Positions 56,207 to 64,000 of a stretch of DNA of 64,000 bases are shown here, piece by piece; position 1 is the stretch's first letter; the number at the start of each line of letters is the position of its first letter. Both the position numbers and the translations under genes were made by a program. Below the pieces are notes generated by a model. The model was not told where the DNA came from and did not search any database. It saw nothing but the letters and a program-made list of their open reading frames with translations. Origin of the DNA: Dipteris shenzhenensis (lineage: Eukaryota > Polypodiophyta > Polypodiopsida > Gleicheniales); assembly GCA_047967505.1 (NCBI GenBank), contig CM106541.1; one strand, written 5' to 3'.

Positions 56207-56705
56207 TTATTAAAATTCACTTTCGCTGGGTATGGTCCCTTCATAATGAGCTGCATCTCTATACATGAAGGCTAATGTGTTTGCACCATAGAGGAACTCA
56301 AAATCCTTCAAGTTTGAGTCCAATAGTGGCTCCACAAACTCTTCATATTCCTCAAGGTTTTTTGCTATGATTGCGAGGCACTAATCCTCCCTTATTTGAA
56401 TCACCATTTGAATATCTCTAATCAAAACATATTTATTGTCACCAACATGATATGTGGGGAGGATTAGAGTAGGAATGAAGTCAGGATTCTCCTCTAAATT
56501 AGATAACTATTGGAGACCTCCAACCACTTTGGAGTTTTCTCTCCTAACGGCTTCTATATCAAGCCTATCACTTAACTCTCTTTCTTCCTCTAAATCGATA
56601 TCCTCAATAATGTCATGGAATTTTTCATCCACTTCCCTGGTAGCATCCTATCTGTCCTCCTCTCTTGGTTCCTGCTCATCCTCTACCACCCCTGTAGTAT
56701 CTTTT
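56207..56705 (-). pseudogene. Acidic ORF remnant, unrecognised
   Basis: A single minus-strand frame of about 165 codons has only three stops, all TAG. Its translation is strongly acidic: VVEDEQEPREEDR, REVDEKFHDIIEDIDLEEER, LPTYHVGDNKYVLIRDIQMV, LAIIAKNLEEYEEFVEPLL, YGANTLAFMYRDAAHYEGTI, then a stop at about 56,210. At least one TAG sits where Trp fits (RED-stop-CLA). It joins, on the same strand, directly onto a truncated gag. No family was recognised; it may be the last exon of a host-like gene. Confidence 0.4.
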
Positions 56706-57264
56706 GAAGAGCAGTAATAAGACCTTCAAGAATAGGATTAGGAAGATTTTTCAAAGTGGTAACAACATGATCATAATCTTCAGGCATACTTTTGAGCAAT
56801 ACTGCCATTGCATCATCTGTAGTGATTGGAGAGTTGATAGAAGCAAGTTGAGTCATGAGACTCCACATGTGATTGACATAGGCAGCCAAGGGAGTGCCAC
56901 TAGCCATCTTCAACTCAAAGAAAGCAATCTTAAGTGACAATTTTGAGATGTGAGAGCTAGCACCAAAAATAATATCAAGCTTCTGCCAAGCTTCATAAGG
57001 AGACTCCAAATCAGAAATGTGATGAATATAGTCATCTCCTAAGCCAAGAGCAATAATGCCATAGGCTTTCTCCTCTCTAGCAAGATCTCGTGTCGGGCAT
57101 GTAGGAGCTAAGGATTCTCCAGCATTAGAGGCTATTGAGGAAGAAGTTGAAGCAGGTTTGACAAGCCCCCAGAGGTTTTCCCTCATCAATGCAAACTTAA
57201 CTTTCATCTGCCATGTGTGAAAGCCTTTACCATTGAACTTATCAATATTCAAGAAGGTAGCCAT
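56704..57264 (-). pseudogene. gag: Family B Gag, truncated
   Basis: It begins with a true ATG (MATFLNIDKFNGKGFHTWQM) and is uninterrupted through YIHHISDLESPYEAWQKL, LKIAFFELKMASG and LLKSMPEDYDHVVTTLKNLP to ITALQ. After that, foreign sequence follows in frame for a few residues. It is about 90% identical to copy 1 by eye. The intact ATG shows that the TTG in copy 1 is a loss. Confidence 0.88.
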
Positions 57265-58137
57265 AAGAGGGTCTAACCCAAAATGGGCAGTGTCTACTCT
57301 CTTACAAGGCTAGAAAGAGTTGAAAAGCTTCAAAGTACAAGCATTTAGTGTAGCAAAGACTTGTAACCAAATTCCATAAAAATCATAATGGAAATGATAC
57401 TTCAACTTGCATGCTTCATAGAGGTGGCTAAATGAAAGTATTCCAAGCAAATCCAGGTATAGCAACCTAAAGGAAAGTTGTAGCCACAATTGTACTGATG
57501 CTATTCAACACTTTAAAACATCAGAAATGCCAAATAGCATCTAATGTAGCACCAAACTCACAAAATTGTCAAAACAGTCCAAAACAAAGGCCTGATCTTG
57601 GAGGGCTTGTATCTCACTCTTCAAAGCAAAGAAAAGAGGGCTTTCTAGGTAGAAATAAAGCTGGTATACCAGAGAAGAGCCACTGAAGAAGAGAGGCGAA
57701 ATGCCGCATCACGTCGCCATAGGCAGTAGCTTGAATGTCGATTGGTTTTTTGTATGTTTCTCCCTCCCTAGTGGACCATTTTACTTCAAATCTAGACAGG
57801 GGCTAGCTCATGCTGTTGTGCAAGCGTGGCTCAGAGGAATTTTGGAATGGGTGCTCTAGCAAGTCGTATTGCACGAAATAGCATCAGGAAGAAGGCGGCT
57901 GTTGCGCGGTTTTGTGGGCACCATTGTCTAATTCCTCTGACGTGGAAGGTCACCCATATGAAGGGTCTCTCTAGCCAGAAGGACCCTGGGAATGGTTGCT
58001 TGTAGGTAGAGAACTCAGCCCTCCAAGTGGTTGGGCAAAAAGGGGCAAAATGGAGAGGAAAGTGAAGAAGAAGAAGAAGATGAAGAAGATGACATGGCAT
58101 AAATGGGCTCAAGGAGGATTATAGTGCTCTAATACCA

Positions 58138-58424
58138 TGTTGAAGAAGTGAAAGGAAAGCATGAAGCTGAACATGAAATGAGAATGCTTGCTTGCTTATG
58201 GAATGAAGAAAGGTGAGGTCCATATGTAGACACCTCTACATGAGCCACCAAGCTCCACAATCATCTCCTCAATCATCTCCTCAATCAGCTCCTAGAATCT
58301 CTCAATCATCCTATGTGGCATCTACCACCACCTAATAGTGCTTATGGGCACCTAACTGTGCCTCTAGCACATACACATAGAACCTAAGGTGTGCCTGAGG
58401 CATACACCTTGAGATATCCCATTA
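58138..58424 (-). repeat. 5' LTR, family B copy 2
   Basis: On the minus strand it runs from TAATGGGATATCTC (TGATGGG in copy 1) to CTTCTTCAACA, about 287 bp, with several substitutions and small indels relative to copy 1. It is older than copy 1. Confidence 0.88.
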
Positions 58425-59427
58425 GAAAGATCAAAGTTATGAGATCAGATAGAGGAGGTGAATACATGTCTTGAGCATTCATGAACTTTTGCAGAAGTCA
58501 CGGCATTCAAAGACAATTCACTTGTGCAGATACTCCTCAACAGAATACAAGAGTTGAAAGGAAGAATGGTACTTTGGTAGAGAGTGCTAGAGAAATGCTT
58601 AGTGAGAAGCATCTTCTGAATCAGTATTGTGTAGAAGCAATAGCCACTGTAAACTACTTGCTTAATCAGCTTCCTACTGAACCGATACAGGGTATGACAC
58701 CTTATGAAACATTCATAGGACACAAGCCACACATTGGGCATCTCCGCATATTTGGTTGCATAGCATATGCCCACATACATGATGATCATCTTAGGATTTT
58801 GGATGCGAAGTCATGCAAATGCATCATGGTTGGCTACAGTAAAGAAAGCAAAGCATACAGGGTGTATGATCCCATCAATCGCAAGGTCATTATCTCTAGA
58901 GATGTAATCTTTGATGAGGAATAAGAATGGAAAACATCAAACACACAAGAGATAGACACACCGATTTCACATTCATCTATAAAAATGGTTGATGAAGAAG
59001 AGAAAGAATTGCCAAAAACACCCCAAGCAGAGCCACAACAGCTCAGACAGTCTACCAGGAAGAGCAGACCTCTAGCTAGATTGACATATGCTCAGAAAGG
59101 CAAAGCAATTCAGGTTGAAACCACCAACTATGCTCTTATGACTACCATCATGGCTACCGAAGAGCCAGTGTACTTCAAAGATGTAGACAAGCCAGAATGG
59201 CAAACTTCTAGGAATGAATAAATGGATGCTTTGTACAAGAATAATCCTTGGGAATTATGCGACCTTCCACTAAGAAAGAAGGCCATAGTAAACAAATGGG
59301 TATATAAAGTGAAGTATAATCCAGATGGAAGTATTCAAAGATACAAAGCCAGACTAGTTGCAAAAGGATTTGCATAGCAATATGGTCAAGATTATGATTA
59401 GACTTATGCTCCAATAGCAAAGAACAC
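58425..59427 (+). pseudogene. Copia integrase end and RT start
   Basis: Reads VMRSDRGGEYMS, a stop, FCRSHGIQRQFTCADTPQQN (integrase core, with Glu in RVERKNG), SAREMLSEKHLLNQYCVEAI, MTPYETFIGHKPHIGHLRIF and IMVGYSKESKAYRVYDPINR, then an acidic linker and RT start (NPWELCDLPLRKKAIVNKWV, YKARLVAKGFA). One frame carries stops at 58,922, 59,219, 59,375 and 59,399. The fragment ends abruptly at about 59,427. It belongs to a different copia lineage from the element at 25,978-31,073. Confidence 0.88.
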
Positions 59428-59550
59428 CTATTTCATTAATTTTGGACTTTTTGTGTTGTTTTTGGACGAAGCCCAAAAATCCTTCCCAAATGAAAACTTT
59501 ACTTTATGAAAATATCCTTTCCAAATCAAAATTTTACTTTCTAAAAAGTT

Positions 59551-59910
59551 TCTTCCCAAATCAAAAGTTCACTTTGTGGCACTGTCATATTCACATAAAA
59601 ATATTGTTTTTCCAATCTATACTTTTGCACCAACATGCAAGAATTTGAAATAATCCTATATTAGAAATTCTAGCTATATCTAAGTTATTTGTTAATTTAA
59701 TTATTTTTAATATTTTTCCTTGACGTTTTTCCTTCCCAAATCAAAAGTTCACTTTGTGGCTCTATCATATTCACATAAAAATATTGTTTTTTCAATCTAT
59801 ACTTTTGCACCAACATGCAAGAATTTGAAATAATCCTATATTAGAAATTCTAGCTATATCTAAGTTATTTGTTAATTTAATTATTTTTAATATTTTTCCT
59901 TGACATTTTT
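59551..59910. repeat. 180-bp tandem duplication
   Basis: Two adjacent 180-bp units start CTTCCCAAATCAAAAGTTCA at 59,551 and 59,731, and differ at only a few positions (CACTG versus CTCTA; CTTGACG versus CTTGACA). A diverged start of a further unit precedes at about 59,487-59,550. AT-rich, non-coding. Confidence 0.9.
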
Positions 59911-60209
59911 CGTTGACGTGATAAATTTATAAATCCATGAAAGGAGACTTAAATATTTCATGAAAATAACATTGTCACTCGGCAATATGCACAAAATTTA
60001 ACAAAACTTTTAATAAATAGAAAGAAGACATGATGCCATAAGACCCAAGTTTTGTATTGATCCAAAGAGGGATAATAGCAATTATAGCTTTATGTATATG
60101 ATTACATTGAGAGACGTTGCTCTTAGCTAGAGTCTTTATATCCAAAATGATATAGATTGAACATATGTTTACAATTTAAATTGTTGCTCTTAAAGAGCCT
60201 CAATTCGTA

Positions 60210-60620
60210 CCATCTGCATAATTTGACACCCCATTGTCTTATTGCTCAATGTCATGACAGTCCCTTGCCAGTTTCCATCTGCATAATTTGACCTAGGCTT
60301 GTCTTGCCAAGCCTTGCCCCTTGGGTGCATTGACTCCCCATTGTCTTATTGCTCAATGCGATAGTCCCTTGCCAGGTGCCATCTGCATTAACTCCCTGTT
60401 GTCTTGCCAAGCCTTGACCCTTGGGTGACATCCAGTGCAAAATACAGGTGCCATCTGCATTAACTCACACAAGTTATCTTGCCAAGCCTTGCCCCTTGGG
60501 TGCATTGACTCCCCATTGTCTTATTGCTCAATGTGATAGTCCCTTGCCAGGTGCCATCTGCATTAACTCCCTATTGTCTTGGCAAGCCTTGACCCTTGGG
60601 TGACATCCAGTGCATATTTT
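60210..60620. repeat. Tandem repeat of about 175 bp with half-units
   Basis: GCCAAGCCTTGCCCCTTGGG at 60,306 recurs at 60,481. Within each unit, GTGCCATCTGCATTAACTC and CCATTGTCTTATTGCTCAAT recur as half-units. It lies 3' of the long minus-strand ORF that ends at 60,737. Confidence 0.85.
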
Positions 60621-60736
60621 GACTCTCATTTGACATACGAGGTGATGACTCTGATTATAATTGTCTTGGATTGGCTCCTTGCCTAGTACCCAAATAAAAT
60701 CCTTCTGAATCAATGGACTTCAATACAAAGCTTTAA

Positions 60737-63700
60737 TCATGGACATTCTTCATTTGCGCTATCTCCTTCTACTTCCTCCATGGCGAGCATCCTTAAAAAT
60801 TCGTGTATATGCAAAATAGTTTGCTGTGGTATTTTTATTTTTCCTTCTACCTCATATCCCATGTGCTTCTTTGATTTCTTTGCCCTTGAATGCCAAGACA
60901 CTATGATTGTCTCCGTCGAAACTTGAGAGACTGCTTCATCATTTGGGACCCACTCCTTCATTATACAATTAGTATATAATGTGTTGTTATCCATATTCTC
61001 CTTCCTGCCCTTTGGCTCATACCATACCGCTGTAAATGCTGTAGCTCTCCCTTGGTCATCTCTTTGCACATCAACTACTTTTGCAACCCAAAACTTCACA
61101 TTCTCATATTCATCATCCGATGGCCGAACCACAACAAAACAATCAACCTCTATATCTACTTGTGGCATAAACTCTCTCTTCTTCGGTCCACAATATGGAC
61201 GTGGGAGTAATGATACAAAATCATTTTCAAAGACTGGAGCTGGGCGCAAATCGTTATGAACATTTGGCCAAAACATATTGCATTCTTCCTTGACATCCTT
61301 TGAGCCTCGCATTCTCTCAAGGTCCTTTATTAAATTTCGTGTCTTATTAATTACAGTGGTAGTGTGTTCTCTCCAAGTAGGCTTCGAATCAGGATATCTC
61401 TGGAGCATTTCCTCTTTGTATGTAATAAATGCTTTTAATCCATCTATTTCACAATTAGACCTCTCATTAAATTCTTGTATAGGAGCCCATGTTGGATACC
61501 TTTCCTTGCTGGGAATTGAAGTTAAGAGACTGTAAGGTTCTTCAGGTTCCCATTTTGTATCATGAGAATACTGTTGCCATTGCATTACGGGTTTTTCATA
61601 TTTAAAAAAAAAACGAAAGTAGTGTGGATTGGTATGACCTGTCAATGCATCACCACCCGTTTGTATGAAAGGTAGAATGAAGCTCTTCCAATCATACATT
61701 CTTTCGAGCCTCTCACATACTGTACTTTCCTTACGACCACCAACTTGCCTGCCACATCTTCTTACCAAGTCATCTATTGTCTCCACATCCTTGCATTTAA
61801 GCTCCCTTGAGACTGTGCTAAAAACCTGATCGATATCCTCATGTGTATGCCCAACATACAAAAATCCACATTCGACCTCATTGAAGATTCGATGAGCAAC
61901 TAGCATGGAGCAGAAGGCAAACATAAGTACATTCTTATTTTCTCGCCAGCAATTATCAGCTTGTATTCTCAAAGTCGGTGGCAGGCGACCTTTTTCTGCA
62001 TGTACATTGCGAATTGCCTTCATAATAGATGTTACAACTTGATTGCTATCATGTAGATGCAAGGAATCAATCCATATATCTGCAAAGAACTTAATTCCAT
62101 GCACTAACACTCCACATAGATGTGTCTTTAGAAAGTGCTTTCCTTGTAATTTAGGTGGAGTGGCAACAAAACGAGGCAATGTTGTTGTATTCTGATCCAT
62201 GCCATCTACAATAAGGCACATGTAGTCATCAGGATGCGAAATAGCTTGCTCCTTCCAAAATGCATATTTTTGTCTGGAATGTCGAATAAGGTCATGATGA
62301 GATTTTCGGTTTTTTTTGTATAATTCCCTTTGATTTGGACATGTTGCACTCTCAATCGCTCGCTTTAAATCATCACAGACATTGCACTTTGACATTTTTT
62401 GCCTCCTTGGGATTTTAACATATCCAAAGTTCTTCTTCCAAAGAGTATACAAAGTATGAGAAGAAGCTACAGCATCCCCTCTTTGCCTTTGCTTTTCTGC
62501 AATAGAGTCAAATACTTCGAGCTTTGTAGGGCCCATTGGAAGGTGCATTTCAGTGATCGCGTCACCGTTAGGGAGTTTGGTAGATATATGGGGTTGAGGC
62601 AAAGCATTTTCATGTATGAAGTCTTGTAAAATTGCTGCTGCCTTGACAGTTGAGATTCTTGATTTGGACCTTCCTCTATTACCGTGAATGCTAAATTTGT
62701 TGCCGCACTTTGCCTTGGTGACTAAATCCCAATATGTACCATGGGATAATCCAGTAATATTGCGATATGCCTTATTGCAAATCCTTTTTCCATTTACGAG
62801 AGGTTTTACCTTTTGTCTTGAACTTAGCCTTTTATTGCCATTCTGAAGAAAGCAAGAGAGACTTGTGAGAAGGTATTCATTTCTTTCGCTTCCCCTTCTT
62901 TGCCACACGTGTCCTCTACATTCCCTGATGTCTGTAAGATCAATGAAGCGCATACATCTTCGCTTGCAATATAGATATCCCAATGCATTTAACATGTTCT
63001 CCTCCTTCATTACTCTCTTCCTCTTTGGTTGCTTTTGTGGATCTGCCTGGATTCTCTTTCTCTTCATGCATATGTATGACCGTTTTCGTTCCTCGTGCAC
63101 ATTGTTATCTGTATTTATGCACTTCTTCTCCTCACATTTGTTTGTAACCAAGCATCCATGATTGGTCGTTGCATCCTTGTTCATATCACAATCAAAGTTA
63201 AATACTGAATAATCCTCTGTTGATCTCATCCTCATTTTTAACATACTCTTAGGACCATTCAATGAATTCAATATTCTACGAGAGTATTGAGAACCTTGAA
63301 ACTCTTCCACTCCTGAGAGAACATCACTCATTGGGACATCTTGCATGGCTTTCACAAATCCACAACCTTGATTGACACCAGGTTTGTTAATATGCATGAA
63401 CTCATCCACACTTGACAAGACATCGCTATTGAAACCTTTGCCCTTCTCACTGTGCAAGAATTCATCCACCCCAGATAAGGCTTCGCTTCTAAAATCATTT
63501 TGTTTCTTGGAACCAATGAACTCATCCACTCCAGATAAGATGTCACTTCTATAATTGAGTATATTGAAATCATCCACATTTGAAGTGATAGAGCCTGGCA
63601 CATGGGCACGCTTTTTAGGTCCTTTGATATTGTAGTATGCGTTGTCTTTATCATTGAAAACCACGTGCCTCTTTCTCATGTTTAAAAATTGCATGCTCCA

Positions 63701-63994
63701 TCTCATATTCTTGCCTACCTCATAGTAGGGATCACATAAGGATGTTATGTTATCAACCATACCATCATCAGTGACTTTTAGAATCCTCATCTGCGCAAAT
63801 GACCATTGCTCCACTTGTTCAAATCCCAATACTTCACCTTCTGCTACAATCTTATTTGCAAATGATCTCATTTGTAAAATGTCCCCTATAGTAAAATCCA
63901 AGGTGGTGCACTTTGTATTCTTGATAATGTCTGTTGCATAAGTCTCATCTTTGTCCCATGCTATAAATGATTTGTTGGATGTATTGTAGGGCAT
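60737..63994 (-). CDS. Large DUF7869-like RNase H-fold protein, 5' end possibly outside window
   Basis: An uninterrupted frame of 1085 codons is open to the window edge, so Met at 63,994 may not be the start. Residues 150-232 carry four copies of LS(G/S)V(D/E)EF; 311-330 is a basic NLS-like stretch (KRKR, PKRKR). 343-450 is Cys-rich (YLYCKRRCMRF, KRICNKAYRNITGLSHGTYW). A CNVCDDLKR motif precedes a putative catalytic fold: LIVDGMDQ (about 594-601), RIQADNCWRENKN (about 686-698), YVGHTHEDIDQVFS (about 713-726). These Asp/Glu positions suggest a DDE/RNase H-like nuclease. Residues 948-1000 (FWVAKVVDV, FTAVWYEPKG) resemble a chromatin-reader-like beta domain. Likely a transposase-derived or domesticated nuclear protein; the function is unknown. 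Confidence 0.85.
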   Translation of the reverse strand: MPYNTSNKSFIAWDKDETYATDIIKNTKCTTLDFTIGDILQMRSFANKIVAEGEVLGFEQVEQWSFAQMRILKVTDDGMVDNITSLCDPYYEVGKNMRWSMQFLNMRKRHVVFNDKDNAYYNIKGPKKRAHVPGSITSNVDDFNILNYRSDILSGVDEFIGSKKQNDFRSEALSGVDEFLHSEKGKGFNSDVLSSVDEFMHINKPGVNQGCGFVKAMQDVPMSDVLSGVEEFQGSQYSRRILNSLNGPKSMLKMRMRSTEDYSVFNFDCDMNKDATTNHGCLVTNKCEEKKCINTDNNVHEERKRSYICMKRKRIQADPQKQPKRKRVMKEENMLNALGYLYCKRRCMRFIDLTDIRECRGHVWQRRGSERNEYLLTSLSCFLQNGNKRLSSRQKVKPLVNGKRICNKAYRNITGLSHGTYWDLVTKAKCGNKFSIHGNRGRSKSRISTVKAAAILQDFIHENALPQPHISTKLPNGDAITEMHLPMGPTKLEVFDSIAEKQRQRGDAVASSHTLYTLWKKNFGYVKIPRRQKMSKCNVCDDLKRAIESATCPNQRELYKKNRKSHHDLIRHSRQKYAFWKEQAISHPDDYMCLIVDGMDQNTTTLPRFVATPPKLQGKHFLKTHLCGVLVHGIKFFADIWIDSLHLHDSNQVVTSIMKAIRNVHAEKGRLPPTLRIQADNCWRENKNVLMFAFCSMLVAHRIFNEVECGFLYVGHTHEDIDQVFSTVSRELKCKDVETIDDLVRRCGRQVGGRKESTVCERLERMYDWKSFILPFIQTGGDALTGHTNPHYFRFFFKYEKPVMQWQQYSHDTKWEPEEPYSLLTSIPSKERYPTWAPIQEFNERSNCEIDGLKAFITYKEEMLQRYPDSKPTWREHTTTVINKTRNLIKDLERMRGSKDVKEECNMFWPNVHNDLRPAPVFENDFVSLLPRPYCGPKKREFMPQVDIEVDCFVVVRPSDDEYENVKFWVAKVVDVQRDDQGRATAFTAVWYEPKGRKENMDNNTLYTNCIMKEWVPNDEAVSQVSTETIIVSWHSRAKKSKKHMGYEVEGKIKIPQQTILHIHEFLRMLAMEEVEGDSANEECP

Positions 63995-64000
63995 AACATC

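Larger units (their letters stand above)
56704..58424 (-). mobile_element. Gag-only element, family B copy 2, 3'-truncated
   Basis: A minus-strand element with 5' LTR 58,138-58,424, the primer-binding site TGGTATTAGAGCAC directly after it, a leader of about 870 bp, and gag starting at 57,264. It stops inside gag at about 56,704, where an acidic ORF begins. Knuckles, polypurine tract and 3' LTR are missing. The LTR is clearly of the same family as 32,938-33,226. Confidence 0.88.

Overview
This window looks like repeat-rich nuclear DNA from a land plant with a large genome. The copia elements carry the plant initiator-Met primer-binding site (TGGTATCAGAGC), the Ty3/gypsy elements resemble the Tat/Athila side of the plant tree, and decayed LTR elements, microsatellites and minisatellites fill most of the 64 kb. 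Lineage cannot be fixed from sequence alone; a fern, lycophyte or gymnosperm is my guess. No rRNA, functional tRNA, organellar or bacterial gene was seen.

Layout. 1-7.27 kb: minus-strand wreckage of nested elements (a coiled-coil ORF remnant, a gypsy integrase split by a chromovirus integrase fragment and a copia 3' half, and a second copia 3' end with its LTR). 7.27-12.2 kb: 5' part of a gypsy element, split by a complete gag-only LTR element (8836-11714) with matching LTRs and a 5-bp target duplication. 12.2-16.5 kb: low-complexity DNA, a faint ORF remnant and a degenerate minisatellite. 16,489-24,499: a full-length gypsy element (two LTRs of about 988 bp) with an extra RNase H domain near its 5' end. 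25,978-31,073: a minus-strand copia element. 31-32.7 kb: pyrimidine tracts and a diverged tandem repeat. 32.7-36.5 kb: a decayed unrecognised gene split by a second gag-only LTR element (32,938-35,576). 37.2-39.0 kb: an intron-containing decayed gene joining a histone H3 fold (CENH3-like) to a Ulp1/C48 protease. 40.4-43.1 kb: 3' half of another copy of the full gypsy family. 43-56 kb: mostly non-coding, with several tandem repeats and a copia LTR. 56.2-59.4 kb: an acidic ORF remnant, a truncated third gag-only element and a copia integrase/RT fragment. 59.5-60.6 kb: tandem repeats. 60,737-64,000: one long intact minus-strand ORF (at least 1085 aa) related to DUF7869-type RNase H-fold proteins, open at the window edge.

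How the parts relate. Two gag-only families (A: one copy; B: one complete and one truncated copy) encode only a copia-type Gag and need reverse transcriptase and integrase from elsewhere. The autonomous-type copia remnants show that such machinery has existed in this genome, but I cannot link a donor. The gypsy family has a classical RNase H that has lost catalytic residues in both copies, and a second RNase H with its acidic residues intact near the 5' end. The two most unusual loci are the H3-Ulp1 composite and the 1085-aa ORF.
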